From: Marinobacter confluentis
Lineage (GTDB): Bacteria; Pseudomonadota; Gammaproteobacteria; Pseudomonadales; Oleiphilaceae
DNA length: 64,000 nucleotides
Direction of reading: 5' to 3'
Assembly: GCF_004785685.1 (NCBI RefSeq)
Contig: NZ_SRPF01000003.1
Span: 372,001 to 436,000, forward strand
This document shows positions 40,217 through 50,361 of this stretch, in pieces. Numbering within the stretch: position 1 is the stretch's first letter; each line of letters begins with the position of its first letter. The notes under the pieces were generated by a model that worked only from the letters and a program-made list of their open reading frames with translations, ran no database searches and was not told where the DNA came from. A program made the position numbers and the translations under genes.

Positions 40217-41392
40217 TCAGATGTAATAGTCCTTCAGCGGCGGGAAACCGTTGAATTCCACCGCGCTGTAGGTGGTGGTATAAGCGCCGGTCGAGAACCA
40301 GTACATCCTGTCGCCGATGGCCAGGTTCAGTGGCAGCGGGTATTTATGGTGCTCGTACATGATGTCGGCGCTGTCGCAGGTTGGCCCGGCAATCACGCAG
40401 TCTTCACCCTCACCGACTTTCTCGGTCCAGATCGGAAACTTGATGGACTCGTCCAGGGTTTCGATCAAACCGCTGAATTTGCCCACATCGGTGAACACCC
40501 AACGATGCAGTGCCGTCCGTGACTTGCGGGAAATCAGCACCACTTCACTGACCAGAACGCCGGCGTTGGAGATCAGCGAACGGCCCGGCTCGATAATGAT
40601 TTCCGGCAGAGTGTCGCCGAAATCTTCCCGCAGAAAACGGGAGATTTCCTCAGCGTAGGTTTTCAGATCGTTGGTGCGGGTAATGTAGTTGGCCGGGAAG
40701 CCGCCGCCCATGTTGATCATCTTCAGCTCGATGCCGTCTTCTTCCTTCAGGCGCTCGAAGATCACCTTCACCTTGCCCAATGCGGCGTCCCAGGCGCCGA
40801 TTTCCCGCTGCTGGGAACCCACATGAAAAGACACACCGTAGGGCACAAGGCCCAGATCACGGGCCAGAATCAGCAGGTCCATGGCCATATCCGTCTGGCA
40901 ACCGAATTTGCGGGACAGGGGCCAGTCCGCCGTCAGGGTACCTTCCGTCAGGATCCGTACATACACCTTTGAGCCCGGCGCGGCTTTGGCGATATTGCGC
41001 AGATCCGCCTCCGAATCGGTGGCGAACATGCGCACACCCTTCTCATAGAAGGTGCGGATATCTTTCGCCTTCTTGATGGTGTTGCCATAACTGATCCGCT
41101 CGCCGGTGACACCCAGGTCCAGTACTTTCTGAAGCTCATACACCGATGCAATATCGAAATTCGCACCCTTGTCCCGCAGCATGGTCAAAACCTGCGGGGC
41201 CGGGTTGGCCTTTACCGCGTAATACACGCTGGCATAGGGAAAGCCTTCCACCAGTTCCTGGTACTGACGCTCAATGGTGGCGGTATCAATCACCACAAAC
41301 GGAGTTTCTTTGGTGCTGGCAAAATCCCGGATCCGGCTGAAAGTTTCAGCCGTGTAGTAGTCGGAGACCAGGGCGTTAGCGGATTCGGTCAT
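40217..41392 (-). CDS. Ornithine/lysine decarboxylase-family enzyme (fold III)
   Basis: A 391-aa PLP enzyme of the alanine-racemase-fold decarboxylases that start polyamine synthesis. The PLP lysine is in VYYAVKANPAP; HVGSQ, MINMGGGFPANY and IEPGR bind the cofactor; the catalytic Cys is in AGPTCDSAD. Length and motifs favour ornithine decarboxylase (putrescine formation), but lysine or carboxynorspermidine-type activity cannot be excluded. ATG 41392 (MTESANA) is the chosen start. An ATP-grasp gene lies 116 bp upstream on the same strand. Confidence 0.88.
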   Translation of the reverse strand: MTESANALVSDYYTAETFSRIRDFASTKETPFVVIDTATIERQYQELVEGFPYASVYYAVKANPAPQVLTMLRDKGANFDIASVYELQKVLDLGVTGERISYGNTIKKAKDIRTFYEKGVRMFATDSEADLRNIAKAAPGSKVYVRILTEGTLTADWPLSRKFGCQTDMAMDLLILARDLGLVPYGVSFHVGSQQREIGAWDAALGKVKVIFERLKEEDGIELKMINMGGGFPANYITRTNDLKTYAEEISRFLREDFGDTLPEIIIEPGRSLISNAGVLVSEVVLISRKSRTALHRWVFTDVGKFSGLIETLDESIKFPIWTEKVGEGEDCVIAGPTCDSADIMYEHHKYPLPLNLAIGDRMYWFSTGAYTTTYSAVEFNGFPPLKDYYI

Positions 41393-41508
41393 TGACGGAT
41401 ATGTCCCCTTGAAAGGTAGCTTCCCCTGGTGAAATCCAGGGTGATTACGCGCGATCATCGGCCTTTTCTCAGGGGCCGGATATGAGCATATTTACCCATA
41501 AAAAGCCG

Positions 41509-42327
41509 TCAGATCGCGACCGGCCACAGCGGCGCTGGTCCTGCCGGGCCATCGGGTCCCTCCGGCTCAGCCTGTTCCTGCAGATAGTCGAGAATTGCCG
41601 TCTTCAGATCGCTGTCTTTGCCAAGTCCCTGATTGCCAAACAGGCGGTTAAACTCCAATACGTAGGGATATCCCTCAACCAGCGCAATATCGAAGCCGGC
41701 GTGATCCACACCCAGTTCCCTGGCCAGGCGCAACGCCAGGTTCGTCACTGCTGAAGGCACCGGGCTGTTATCGATACGACCGCCCTGTGACACGTTGTTG
41801 TAAAACCCCTGATCGGCCTGGGTTCGCCAATAGGCCGACACCACTCGATTGCCAACAATCACCACCCGCACATCACGATCAATAGGCAGATATTCCTGAA
41901 CATAGAGCACGGTGGTCCGCTCGCAATAGCGCTGCCAGTCCGCCCGGTTTTCGATCAGCCATACGCCTTCGCCCATGCTGGCCTTGGGTAACTTGGCTAC
42001 AAACGGCAGCACCATGGCATTCCACACTGCTTCCTGCTCTTCCGGACCATTTGCTTCGATCAGTGTCCAGGGGGTGTGCTCCGGCGCCACGACCTGAAAC
42101 GCCCGTGTCATCTCGATTTTGTCGTGACCAATGCGGTAACTCGCAATGCTCGGGAACACCCTGCATTTCAGGCCGTAAACCAGAGCATTGAGCTGCCAGT
42201 ACTCGGGGAACAGCACCCAGTCTGCGTTTTTAAGCAGGTCTTTGTGGGCCAGGAACTGCTCCGGCTTGAGAACTTTGGTGTCGGGGAAGCCGAGAGTGCG
42301 AAAAATGTCGAAGGAAACCAGTTTCAT
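41509..42327 (-). CDS. ATP-grasp (RimK-like) ligase of unknown substrate
   Basis: A 272-aa protein. ATP-grasp parts are VLPFVAKLPKASMGEGVWLI (the glycine-rich loop), YVQEYLPIDRDVRVVIVGN and VLEFNRLFGNQG (metal-binding Glu/Asn). This matches RimK-like carboxylate-amine ligases, which add amino acids or amines to carboxylates. The substrate is unknown; the neighbouring decarboxylase makes a polyamine, which would be a possible amine donor. ATG 42327 is used, although it lacks a strong ribosome site. Confidence 0.78.
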   Translation of the reverse strand: MKLVSFDIFRTLGFPDTKVLKPEQFLAHKDLLKNADWVLFPEYWQLNALVYGLKCRVFPSIASYRIGHDKIEMTRAFQVVAPEHTPWTLIEANGPEEQEAVWNAMVLPFVAKLPKASMGEGVWLIENRADWQRYCERTTVLYVQEYLPIDRDVRVVIVGNRVVSAYWRTQADQGFYNNVSQGGRIDNSPVPSAVTNLALRLARELGVDHAGFDIALVEGYPYVLEFNRLFGNQGLGKDSDLKTAILDYLQEQAEPEGPDGPAGPAPLWPVAI

Positions 42328-42396
42328 GAGGTCAGCTACAGGCAAAGGGTCGTGGGCGAGTGCATAGGGAAATTGAGCGCATTCTATACGGCTTTT

Positions 42397-44877
42397 TCAA
42401 TCCCGCAACTGGTTATTTTTTGTTCTTTGGCTGGCGGTCGCCGTCAGGGGATCTTCCGGCCAGGGATGCTTGGGATAACGCCCGCGCATGTCCTTTCGCA
42501 CGTCCGGATAGACGTTCTGCCAGAAACTGGCCAGATCTGCCGTTACTGCCAGTGGGCGCTGGGCCGGAGAAAGCAGGTGGATAACCAACGGCACCCGGCC
42601 ACCGGCGACGGTTGGCGTAGTGTGCCAGCCGAACAGGGCCTGGAGTTTGGCGGACAGCACAGGTCCGTTTGCCGCGGTGTAATCCAGGGTGACAGACTGC
42701 CCGGTGGGAATGCTCAGGCGGGCCGGGGCTAGCTCATCCAGCATCTGCTGTTGCCGGTAATCCAACAGGCTGGCCAGCGCCTGATGCAGGTTGAGTTTTT
42801 CCAGGTCCCGCCAGCGGCTCAAACCTGCCAGGAAAGGGCCCAGCCAGGCTTCCAGGTTGTCTGTCAGCCAGGTCTGACTCAGGTCCGGCCATTCCTGTGG
42901 AAAACACTGCGACAGCAGCGAAACCCGGGCAAGCCACTGCTCACTCGCGGGCGTCCATGGCAGGCTTTTCAGCCCCTTTTTCCGCACCGCAGCCAGCAAG
43001 CCCTGTTGCAACAATTCCGGGGATGGTGCCGGCAAGTCAGTTTCTTCCAGCACCAGTTGCCCCAGCTTGCGAACACGGCGGGCCACCACTGTGCCGCGGG
43101 CATTGTCCCACAGTGCCTCTTCCGCCTCATGGATATGGTTCGCCAGATCCAGCTCCAGGAAAGCGGGGTCAACCGGTGCCGCCAGATAGATGGTTGCTTC
43201 TCTGGCCTTGCCATCCAGCTCGGCGGCCGCCAGCCATTGGTGTCGTGCCAGGGGATCCTCGTCACGGAGGGCGGCGCCGCGCCCGTTACTGAGCCGGTAG
43301 CGGGGGGTGTCTCCAGGGCGTTTCAGTGCAATCCGGTCCGGGTAGGCCAGAGCCAGCAGCCGCCCCACTTCCTGATCACTGGGCATCTGCCCTGGCTGCT
43401 CGCCCTTTGCCAATAGCCGCACCAGGGATCTTCGTATGGCTTTGATCCTGGGGGTGTCAACACTGTCCGTCTGATCTCCGGCTCGAAGCAGGCGCACCCG
43501 TTCGTGCATGTCAGCCCCGGCGGATCGACCCGCCAGGTCTCGCTCTTCCAGCAAGGCAGCCAGTTCCGCAGCGAGATAACCCTGGCCAATGCCGCGACCC
43601 CGCAGAATCATATGAGCCAGCCTTGGGTGCACGCCCAGCTCCCGCGCCTGCTTGCCGTGTTCGGTAATGGCACCGTTGTCGTCGAGCATGTCCAGCCATT
43701 GCAGCAAGTCGACGGCCTGCTGCCAGTTCGCGGCCGGTGGCCGCTCAATCCATTCCAGCTGCTCCGGTGACCTTGCGCCCCACTGGGCAAGCTCCAGCAC
43801 CAGCGGAGCCAGATCTGCTTCCTGGATTTCGGGGGGCGTGAATTCAGCGAGACCGAACTGGGCTGACTCGCTCCAGAGTCGGTAACAGATACCGGGTTCA
43901 AGACGGCCGGCGCGCCCTTTGCGCTGCTCAGCGGAGGCTTTGGACACCCAGCCGGTGACTAGCCGGGTCATGCCGCTGTTGGCATCGAACAGGGCCCGGC
44001 GCTGCTGGCCGCTGTCAATGACCACCCGTACGCCTTCGATCGTCAGACTGGATTCGGCAATGGCGGTGGCCAGAACCACCTTTCGATAACCCTCGGGTGC
44101 AGGGGCAATGGCCCGGTCCTGTTCATCGTTTCTCAGGTTGCCGTAAAGGGGTGTAATCATGACATCGTCGCTGACCCGGGTCTGCAGTTGTCGCTGGGCA
44201 CGGCGGATTTCCCCAGCGCCGGGCAGGAATACCAACAGCGAACCTTCCTGTTCTGCCAGGGCTTGGGTGATGACCGAAACAGAGTGGTCCACCATCTGGC
44301 CGTTCCGGGGCAAAGGTCGATAAGCGATGTCCACTGGAAAAGCCCGGCCTTCGCTGGTCAGCACGGGTACATTCCCCAGCATTCGGGCAATAGGCGCAGT
44401 ATCCAGGGTGGCCGACATCAGGATAACTCGAAGATCTTCCCGCAGCGCCTGTCGCGATTCCCTGACCAGTGCCAGCCCCAGATCGGCCTGCAAAGATCGT
44501 TCATGAAATTCATCGAAAATTACCACTGCGTAGGCTTCGAGTGCTGGATCACTCTGGATCATCCGGGTAAGGATGCCTTCGGTAACCACCTCAATAACGG
44601 TTTCGGATGTCACTCTGGTGTCCAGTCGGGTCCGGTAACCGACAGTCTGGCCTGGCTGTTCACCCAACTGTAAAGCCATAAAACGTGCTGCCGACCTTGC
44701 AGCCAATCTTCTTGGCTCCAGCATCAGGATCCGTCGGCCACTGCGCCAGGGGGCGTCCAGCAGTGCCAGCGGCACCCGTGTGGTTTTGCCAGCGCCCGGC
44801 GGTGCCTGCAGCAATACCGTCTTTTGGGTGGCAAGGGCTTGCAGAAAATCCGGGATGATTTGGGTTATCGGCAGCAT
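42397..44877 (-). CDS. hrpB: ATP-dependent RNA helicase HrpB
   Basis: An 826-aa DExH-box helicase. Walker A is PPGAGKTTRVP, motif II is DEFHERS, motif III is MSATLD, and motif VI is QRKGRAGR. The C-terminal HrpB-specific domain continues to the end (YPDVRKDMRGRYPKHPWPEDP). The length fits the family. In E. coli the gene is not essential and its role in RNA metabolism is not settled. TTG 44880 is an alternative to ATG 44877. Confidence 0.95.
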   Translation of the reverse strand: MLPITQIIPDFLQALATQKTVLLQAPPGAGKTTRVPLALLDAPWRSGRRILMLEPRRLAARSAARFMALQLGEQPGQTVGYRTRLDTRVTSETVIEVVTEGILTRMIQSDPALEAYAVVIFDEFHERSLQADLGLALVRESRQALREDLRVILMSATLDTAPIARMLGNVPVLTSEGRAFPVDIAYRPLPRNGQMVDHSVSVITQALAEQEGSLLVFLPGAGEIRRAQRQLQTRVSDDVMITPLYGNLRNDEQDRAIAPAPEGYRKVVLATAIAESSLTIEGVRVVIDSGQQRRALFDANSGMTRLVTGWVSKASAEQRKGRAGRLEPGICYRLWSESAQFGLAEFTPPEIQEADLAPLVLELAQWGARSPEQLEWIERPPAANWQQAVDLLQWLDMLDDNGAITEHGKQARELGVHPRLAHMILRGRGIGQGYLAAELAALLEERDLAGRSAGADMHERVRLLRAGDQTDSVDTPRIKAIRRSLVRLLAKGEQPGQMPSDQEVGRLLALAYPDRIALKRPGDTPRYRLSNGRGAALRDEDPLARHQWLAAAELDGKAREATIYLAAPVDPAFLELDLANHIHEAEEALWDNARGTVVARRVRKLGQLVLEETDLPAPSPELLQQGLLAAVRKKGLKSLPWTPASEQWLARVSLLSQCFPQEWPDLSQTWLTDNLEAWLGPFLAGLSRWRDLEKLNLHQALASLLDYRQQQMLDELAPARLSIPTGQSVTLDYTAANGPVLSAKLQALFGWHTTPTVAGGRVPLVIHLLSPAQRPLAVTADLASFWQNVYPDVRKDMRGRYPKHPWPEDPLTATASQRTKNNQLRD

Positions 44878-44889
44878 CAAAGGGCTATG

Positions 44890-46098
44890 TTACGGGGTTG
44901 CCCGCTCCTCTGGTGACGGCACAAAAAACAGGAAAACCAGGCCAAAGGCCAGTGCAGCCACGCCAATGCCAAATGCTGACGTCAGGGTGCCGCTGGCTTC
45001 CAGCCATTGCCGGGTCAGCCAGGGCCCGGCCATCTGGGTAAAACCGTATACCGAGATCATTGCCGCAGACAACCGCGGCCCCTGGTGTGGGTGAAGGGCG
45101 CGGCCGATTCGCTGGGTAAGCATCACCGTGCCTATAAAGGTGCTGCCCACCAGGACCGCGCAAAGCACCAGGCCGATAGCGCCGGGCAGAATCACAGCCG
45201 CCATGACGCCGGTCAGTTGAATGATGAAATTCATTTTCAGGGCTGGAAGGTCTCCAAATCTGGCGCCAAGGCCATTCCACAGGGCCGGCGATACAATGGC
45301 AGCTACGGCCGCCACAAACCAGGCACCGTCCATCAGCCAGTGATTTGCAGGTAACTGGTCTTTCGCCAGCAGCGGCAGAAAGGTCATGGGCAGGATATAT
45401 CCCAGCCCGGCACCGGCATAGGAGAGAAACAAGGGAACGCTGGCGCGGTCAAACAGCGCCGATGTGTCATGGTTTTTCTCACCGGCACTTGCGGCTGCCT
45501 GTGGGGGTACTTCCAGTTCCAGCAACCTTGAAGTGGCCCACCAGGCGAGGGGGACAGAAAGGACCAATGCAGGCCACCATCGCTGGCTGCCCGCAAGCCA
45601 GTCTGAGCTTAAGCTGACCAGACCACTGGAAAGCAACAGGCCAAGACCCACGCCAATGTAGAGATGCCCACTGAGTGCTACCCGGTTGCGACGGGCCAGC
45701 CATTCCAGTATCAGAGCCGGCGCCTGGACGAAGACAATGCCGTTGGCGATGCCGTTAAGCAGTCGCACCGCCGACATCGCGAACAGATTATCCGTCAGGG
45801 CCATGGCAAGGGTGGTGACAAGGTGAAATGCCAGGGCGGCAGGTAACAAGCGCCGAATCTGACCGATCCGGTGCCAGCGAATGGCCAGGAGTGCACCCAA
45901 AAGATAGCCAAGGTAATTCCAGGTCGCAACCGATGCGCCCTGTTCCGCCGTGACCTGGCCGTCCTCGACCAGGTAAGGCAGCAGAGGCGTAAAAATAAAT
46001 CGACCCAGCCCATGGGTAACCACTAACAGGACTGCGCCGGCCGCCAATACGGTCAGCATTTCCTTTGGGTTGATGGGAGACAGGCGAGAATCTGGCAT
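44890..46098 (-). CDS. YbfB/YjiJ-family MFS transporter
   Basis: A 402-aa twelve-helix-type protein. The first helix region THGLGRFIFTPLLPYLVEDG and WNYLGYLLGAL are typical of the YbfB/YjiJ family, whose substrates are not known. It ends 12 bp before hrpB, so the two may be co-transcribed. There is no regulator nearby. Confidence 0.85.
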   Translation of the reverse strand: MPDSRLSPINPKEMLTVLAAGAVLLVVTHGLGRFIFTPLLPYLVEDGQVTAEQGASVATWNYLGYLLGALLAIRWHRIGQIRRLLPAALAFHLVTTLAMALTDNLFAMSAVRLLNGIANGIVFVQAPALILEWLARRNRVALSGHLYIGVGLGLLLSSGLVSLSSDWLAGSQRWWPALVLSVPLAWWATSRLLELEVPPQAAASAGEKNHDTSALFDRASVPLFLSYAGAGLGYILPMTFLPLLAKDQLPANHWLMDGAWFVAAVAAIVSPALWNGLGARFGDLPALKMNFIIQLTGVMAAVILPGAIGLVLCAVLVGSTFIGTVMLTQRIGRALHPHQGPRLSAAMISVYGFTQMAGPWLTRQWLEASGTLTSAFGIGVAALAFGLVFLFFVPSPEERATP

Positions 46099-46182
46099 AA
46101 CAGAAGCCTCAGCGAAAACCAGGCAGTTTAAACCAGTTAACGCAGGACGTAAGTGTCACTTAAGGCGTAGGCCTTCAGGCAA

Positions 46183-46851
46183 TTAGGACTGGGAAGCCCG
46201 AGGGTGATTTTCCCGGGTCCATTGGTAAATCTTGCGGAATGCACTGGCGATATCTTCAGGCTTGTGGGGCGGCTGGATAATCGCCGCCATTTCACCCTCA
46301 GGATTGATCAGGGCAAAGTGGCCACTGTGGTCCACTAGCAGGTCCTCTTCGACCTCGCGATGAACAAAGACGGCGCCGAGGCTCTTGGCCAGTTCTCTGA
46401 GTACGCTCAACTCGCCCGTCGCACCATGGAAATCGTCCCCGAAAAAACCCACATAATCACGGAGCTTTTCGGGAGTATCGTGCTCTGGATCAGCGGTAAT
46501 CAGCAGGTATTCCGGTTGGGGCAGGTTTGCCGGTAACAGGCTGTCCGTCTTGCGAAGGCTGGCCATGGCAGCGGGGCAGATATCCGGGCAGTTGGTGTAG
46601 CCCACGAACGCGAAAGTCCAATGGCCTTTCAGGTCATCCGGCGTAAACGGGTCGCCGTTCTCGTCAATCAGCTGGAAATCCGGGAGCGCTCGCGGCTTGT
46701 CATACACATAGACGTTGATGTCGCTGAGCACAGGCGCCGGTGTCGGTTCCTCAGGGCCGGCAAAAAACGTCTGACGCGCGATCACCATCCCGAAAACAAG
46801 AACGACCATCAGGCACAGAATGGTAACTGTCAGGCGGAGGGACCGCGTCAT
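46183..46851 (-). CDS. SCO1/SenC copper chaperone
   Basis: A 222-aa membrane-anchored thioredoxin-fold protein that loads copper into the CuA site of cytochrome oxidase subunit II. One N-terminal helix (about 9-27) is followed by the copper motif Cys-X3-Cys in GYTNCPDICPAAM and the third ligand His in LLVDHSGHFALI. It closes the oxidase and heme A gene cluster, 18 bp after the heme O synthase stop. Confidence 0.93.
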   Translation of the reverse strand: MTRSLRLTVTILCLMVVLVFGMVIARQTFFAGPEEPTPAPVLSDINVYVYDKPRALPDFQLIDENGDPFTPDDLKGHWTFAFVGYTNCPDICPAAMASLRKTDSLLPANLPQPEYLLITADPEHDTPEKLRDYVGFFGDDFHGATGELSVLRELAKSLGAVFVHREVEEDLLVDHSGHFALINPEGEMAAIIQPPHKPEDIASAFRKIYQWTRENHPRASQS

Positions 46852-46869
46852 ATTGTCTCCGTGTAGGCC

Positions 46870-47793
46870 TCAGAAAAACACAAAGTGATCGACGAGCAGG
46901 AACACAAACAACGCCATCAGGTAAGTGATTGAGTATTTGAAGGTGGCCAGGGCGACCCGACGGTCGTCACCTCTCAGCAGGCGAACCGCGTACTGCAGGA
47001 AACGAGCCCCCAGTGCCAGTGCACCGGCCAGATAGATCACACCGGACATCCCCGTCACGAAGGGCAACAGGCTGACCGCCAGCAGGATCAACGTGTACAG
47101 CAGTATGTGGAGTTCGGTATAACGGTTGCCATGGGTGACCGGCAACATCGGGATACCCGCCTTGGCGTACTCTTCTTTGCGATGAATGGCCAGCGCCCAG
47201 AAGTGTGGCGGTGTCCAGGCGAAGATGATCAGTACCAGCAGCAGGGCATGGCCGTCGATCTGCCCTGTCACTGCGGTCCAGCCCAGCAGGGGCGGCATGG
47301 CGCCGGCCAGCCCGCCAATAACAATGTTCTGGGGGGTCATACGCTTGAGGAACAGGGTATAGACACCGGCATAACCCACCAATGATGCCAGTGTCAGCCA
47401 GGCGGTCAGCGCGTTCACCTGCCAGACCAGAATCACCATACCCGCGATGGCGAGCCCGGTGGCAAAAACCATGGCATCAAGGGGTGCGATCTTGCCGGTA
47501 GCCACCGGCCGTTTGCGGGTTCGGGCCATCACCGTATCGATTTTCTGGTCGACAACGTGGTTAACGACCGCGGCCGCACCAGCCAGCAGGGCGATGCCCA
47601 GGTTACCGTAAAACAGCACTTCCCAACCGGGCACTCCCGAGGTGGCCAGCAGCATTCCAATCACCGAGGTGAGGATCATCATGGCGACCACGGTTGGCTT
47701 GGTGAGCTCCAGGTAGTCCCGCCAGGTAATACCTGCGGATGGGACAGATTCACCGGAAGCCTGTGCGGGCAGCCTTTCAACGTGCTCGCTCAT
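46870..47793 (-). CDS. cyoE: Protoheme IX farnesyltransferase (heme O synthase)
   Basis: A 307-aa polytopic prenyltransferase that farnesylates heme B to heme O. The Asp-rich site is NHVVDQKIDTVMARTRKRP, and TPPHFWALAIHRKEEY is also conserved. Its ATG overlaps the stop of the heme A synthase gene (ATGA), so two consecutive steps are coupled. Also called CtaB. Confidence 0.96.
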   Translation of the reverse strand: MSEHVERLPAQASGESVPSAGITWRDYLELTKPTVVAMMILTSVIGMLLATSGVPGWEVLFYGNLGIALLAGAAAVVNHVVDQKIDTVMARTRKRPVATGKIAPLDAMVFATGLAIAGMVILVWQVNALTAWLTLASLVGYAGVYTLFLKRMTPQNIVIGGLAGAMPPLLGWTAVTGQIDGHALLLVLIIFAWTPPHFWALAIHRKEEYAKAGIPMLPVTHGNRYTELHILLYTLILLAVSLLPFVTGMSGVIYLAGALALGARFLQYAVRLLRGDDRRVALATFKYSITYLMALFVFLLVDHFVFF

Positions 47794-48920
47794 GCGGTCA
47801 CCTCTCGATCGTTCATTATTGTGTTTTCAGTGGCTCGGCCCGACAGGCTAACCGGTACGCGATGAAGACGCCAGATCAGGTTTATTACAGTGAGCAAAAG
47901 GCCGGCGCCCATGGCGTTGTGGGCTATCGCAACAGACAGTGGAATGTGGAAGATAACGTTCGCCAGACCAAGCAGAATCTGCAGTGTCAGCACCGTCGCC
48001 ACCAGCGCAAGATGCCAAACCATCGGAGTGCCTTTTACCCGCCGCCACAACATCATCAGCAATACCGTGAAATACCCGAGTACCACCAGAGCGCCAACCC
48101 TGTGAGTGACGTGAATGGCCACACGACCATCGGCCGTCAGCTGACCGCCCAGGTAATTGGGGCCGACCTGTTGGGTAATATCAAAACCGTGCTGAAAATC
48201 CATATCTGCCGGCCACCATTCACCCTGACAGGTCGGAAGGTCTGTGCAGGCAACCGCAGCGTAGTTGGCGGCAGTCCAGGCGCCGAGCGCAATCTGCATG
48301 ACGACCAGAACAAGGCCTCCGTACAGCCAAGGCCGGAACCCTCGCAAGGAAATGGCGGCCGAATGGGCTGGCGGTGACTCATCCTGCCCGGCTTGGGGCG
48401 CCTCTGCTCTGGCCAGTCGGCGTAGGCGCAAGGTCAGCAGAGTAAGCAGACTGAGCGTGGTAAAGCCGCCCAGCAAATGCAGCGCCACCACCTGGGGCCA
48501 GAGTTTCAGGGTGACCGTCCACATGCCGAAGGCGCCCTGGAGCAGAATGAATGCCGCGATGAACAGGGGCAGCTTCACCGGCAAACCTTCCCGACGGTGA
48601 CGCACGGCGTAACCGGCCAGGCCAAACACGATTAACCCGAGAATACCGGCGGCATAGCGATGAATCATCTCGGGCCAGCCTTTTTCCACGTCCACGGGCG
48701 TATCCGGAAAACGGGCGTTGGCGATGGCCATGCGGGCTTCATCCTGGGGGACCGTCAGGAATCCATAGCAACCCGGCCAGTCCGGACAGCCAAGCCCGGC
48801 ATGCACAAGCCGGGTCCAGGCGCCGAGCATGATAACAACTACGGCAAAGAAGGCAGCCGCCATGGCTGCCTTGGCCAGCAGGTCTGCACGGTCTGAAAAG
48901 GAACGCTGAGAAGGGTTCAA
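47790..48920 (-). CDS. ctaA: Heme A synthase (COX15/CtaA)
   Basis: A 376-aa eight-helix membrane enzyme that converts heme O to heme A. Heme-ligand histidines lie in helices such as EMIHRYAAGILG and VALHLLGGFTTLS, and in VTHRVGALVVLG near the end. CPDWPGCYG and CTDLPTCQGEW supply cysteine pairs of the loops. The start is TTG 48920 with GGAG 8 nt upstream. It precedes cyoE. Confidence 0.93.
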   Translation of the reverse strand: MNPSQRSFSDRADLLAKAAMAAAFFAVVVIMLGAWTRLVHAGLGCPDWPGCYGFLTVPQDEARMAIANARFPDTPVDVEKGWPEMIHRYAAGILGLIVFGLAGYAVRHRREGLPVKLPLFIAAFILLQGAFGMWTVTLKLWPQVVALHLLGGFTTLSLLTLLTLRLRRLARAEAPQAGQDESPPAHSAAISLRGFRPWLYGGLVLVVMQIALGAWTAANYAAVACTDLPTCQGEWWPADMDFQHGFDITQQVGPNYLGGQLTADGRVAIHVTHRVGALVVLGYFTVLLMMLWRRVKGTPMVWHLALVATVLTLQILLGLANVIFHIPLSVAIAHNAMGAGLLLTVINLIWRLHRVPVSLSGRATENTIMNDREVTA

Positions 48921-48942
48921 GTGAAATTCTCCGGAAACAGGG

Positions 48943-49590
48943 CTAACCGATCTGTGACAGTTTCAACAGATGTTTGAGATCATTCAGCATTTCCTTGCCA
49001 GTATGTTCGCTGCCGTAATGCATGATGATATTCCCGAAAGGATCGATGACCAGAATGCGGGGCTGCTGGGCCGGGTCAATGCCTGGCGGCAGGGCAGCGC
49101 TGGTATTACTCGCCTGGCTTACTCTTTCCATGGAGGAATATTCTTCCGGCCAACGCTCGGCCAGATCGTCACTCATGCTACCCACCCAGGCTGACCGATT
49201 CACCCGATTGGCATTCTTGCCCAGCGCGATATTAACCTGGCGGGCCCGATAGAGAAGTTCCTCACAGGCGGTTCCACAATTATCGGCAACAACCAGCAGC
49301 ATCCATTCCGGCTCCTCCAGCTCCGGGCCAAACCGGTCTGACAAGGGCTGGCTATCGGCGCCGTTGAGCTGCAATTCAGCAACCTGGACTGGCGGCTGTA
49401 ACAATTCTCCATGATTACTGTGGCCGGTCGGGTTGAGCCAACCGGTGTAATACATCACTGTTGCCAGGATCATCGGGCCAAAGCCCACGGCGAACAGCAA
49501 CAGCGCCATTCTACGACCACGCCGGACCTGCTCCGGTGACATCTTGTTGTCGTTTGCATTCTTCTGGTTCATGGACTCAGCCGTTGTCAT
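48943..49590 (-). CDS. Oxidase-cluster thioredoxin-fold protein with CX3C
   Basis: A 215-aa protein with one N-terminal membrane helix (about 29-48) and a periplasmic domain that looks like a degenerate thioredoxin/SCO fold. It has DNCGTACEELLYRARQ, a Cys-X3-Cys like that of SCO1, and ends ILVIDPFGNIIMHYG. In Pseudomonas a similar gene sits at the same place between SURF1 and COX15. A second copper or redox chaperone for oxidase assembly is a reasonable inference. ATG 49572 is an alternative start. It overlaps SURF1. Confidence 0.75.
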   Translation of the reverse strand: MTTAESMNQKNANDNKMSPEQVRRGRRMALLLFAVGFGPMILATVMYYTGWLNPTGHSNHGELLQPPVQVAELQLNGADSQPLSDRFGPELEEPEWMLLVVADNCGTACEELLYRARQVNIALGKNANRVNRSAWVGSMSDDLAERWPEEYSSMERVSQASNTSAALPPGIDPAQQPRILVIDPFGNIIMHYGSEHTGKEMLNDLKHLLKLSQIG

Positions 49591-50311
49591 CGTTGTTTCC
49601 CGTTTTTCGGTAGCTCGCCACCAACGTCAATATAACCAGTGCCAGGGCCAGAGAAAACCATTGCACCGCATAGCCGTAATGAGTCTGCGGCCCCATCAGG
49701 TCCGGTGCCCAGTCCGCACGGTAGGCGCCGGGCTGATCACTGTCGTCAAGGCGCATTATCAGCGGCGCTGCGGCCTGGCCCGCCGCTTCCACATCGGACC
49801 GAGCCAATGCCTGAACACGCCTCGGCCACTGGCCCTGGCTCTGCGGCGTCTCCATCAGCACCGGCGGCTGCGGATAGTCACTCAGCCGACCGGAGAGCGT
49901 GACTGCCCCCGATGGTGTCTGTACATCAGGAAGCTGCTCGCGCCGGCGTGGCGCCTGCACCCATCCCCGGTTGATAACCAGAGGCGTACCCGCTTCCGGC
50001 TGGAAAAGGGTTAATACTTCATAACCCGGTGCACCATCCCGGGTACGGTTATCCAGCAACCAGGTTATCGACCGGTAGCGGCCGCGAAGCGTTACCGGCT
50101 GGCCCGGTTCAAGGCCCTGCTCGAGATGCGCCGGCCAATCAAGCTGGTTGCTCCGGGTTTCCCATTGGGCAAGCAGAACCTCTTTTTCCTCTGCCCTGTC
50201 CAGTTGCCATACACCCAGAAACAGAAGCGCGGGCAGGAACAGGCCTGAAAAGACCAGCAGCCGCCAGTCAAAACACCAACGCCGGTTGCTCACTGAGACC
50301 CTATCAGACAT
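49577..50311 (-). CDS. SURF1-family oxidase assembly protein
   Basis: A 244-aa protein with two membrane helices at the ends (about 14-34 and 212-230) and a periplasmic loop between them. Typical parts are LGVWQLDRAEEKEVLLAQ, PVTLRGRYRS, PLVINRGWVQAP and the final HYGYAVQWFSLALALV. SURF1 helps put heme A into subunit I. It fits the gene order of the cluster. Confidence 0.93.
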   Translation of the reverse strand: MSDRVSVSNRRWCFDWRLLVFSGLFLPALLFLGVWQLDRAEEKEVLLAQWETRSNQLDWPAHLEQGLEPGQPVTLRGRYRSITWLLDNRTRDGAPGYEVLTLFQPEAGTPLVINRGWVQAPRRREQLPDVQTPSGAVTLSGRLSDYPQPPVLMETPQSQGQWPRRVQALARSDVEAAGQAAAPLIMRLDDSDQPGAYRADWAPDLMGPQTHYGYAVQWFSLALALVILTLVASYRKTGNNDDNG

Positions 50312-50361
50312 GGTCTGTTATAGTGGCGAATAAAACCACGCATTACACTACAGGACCTATC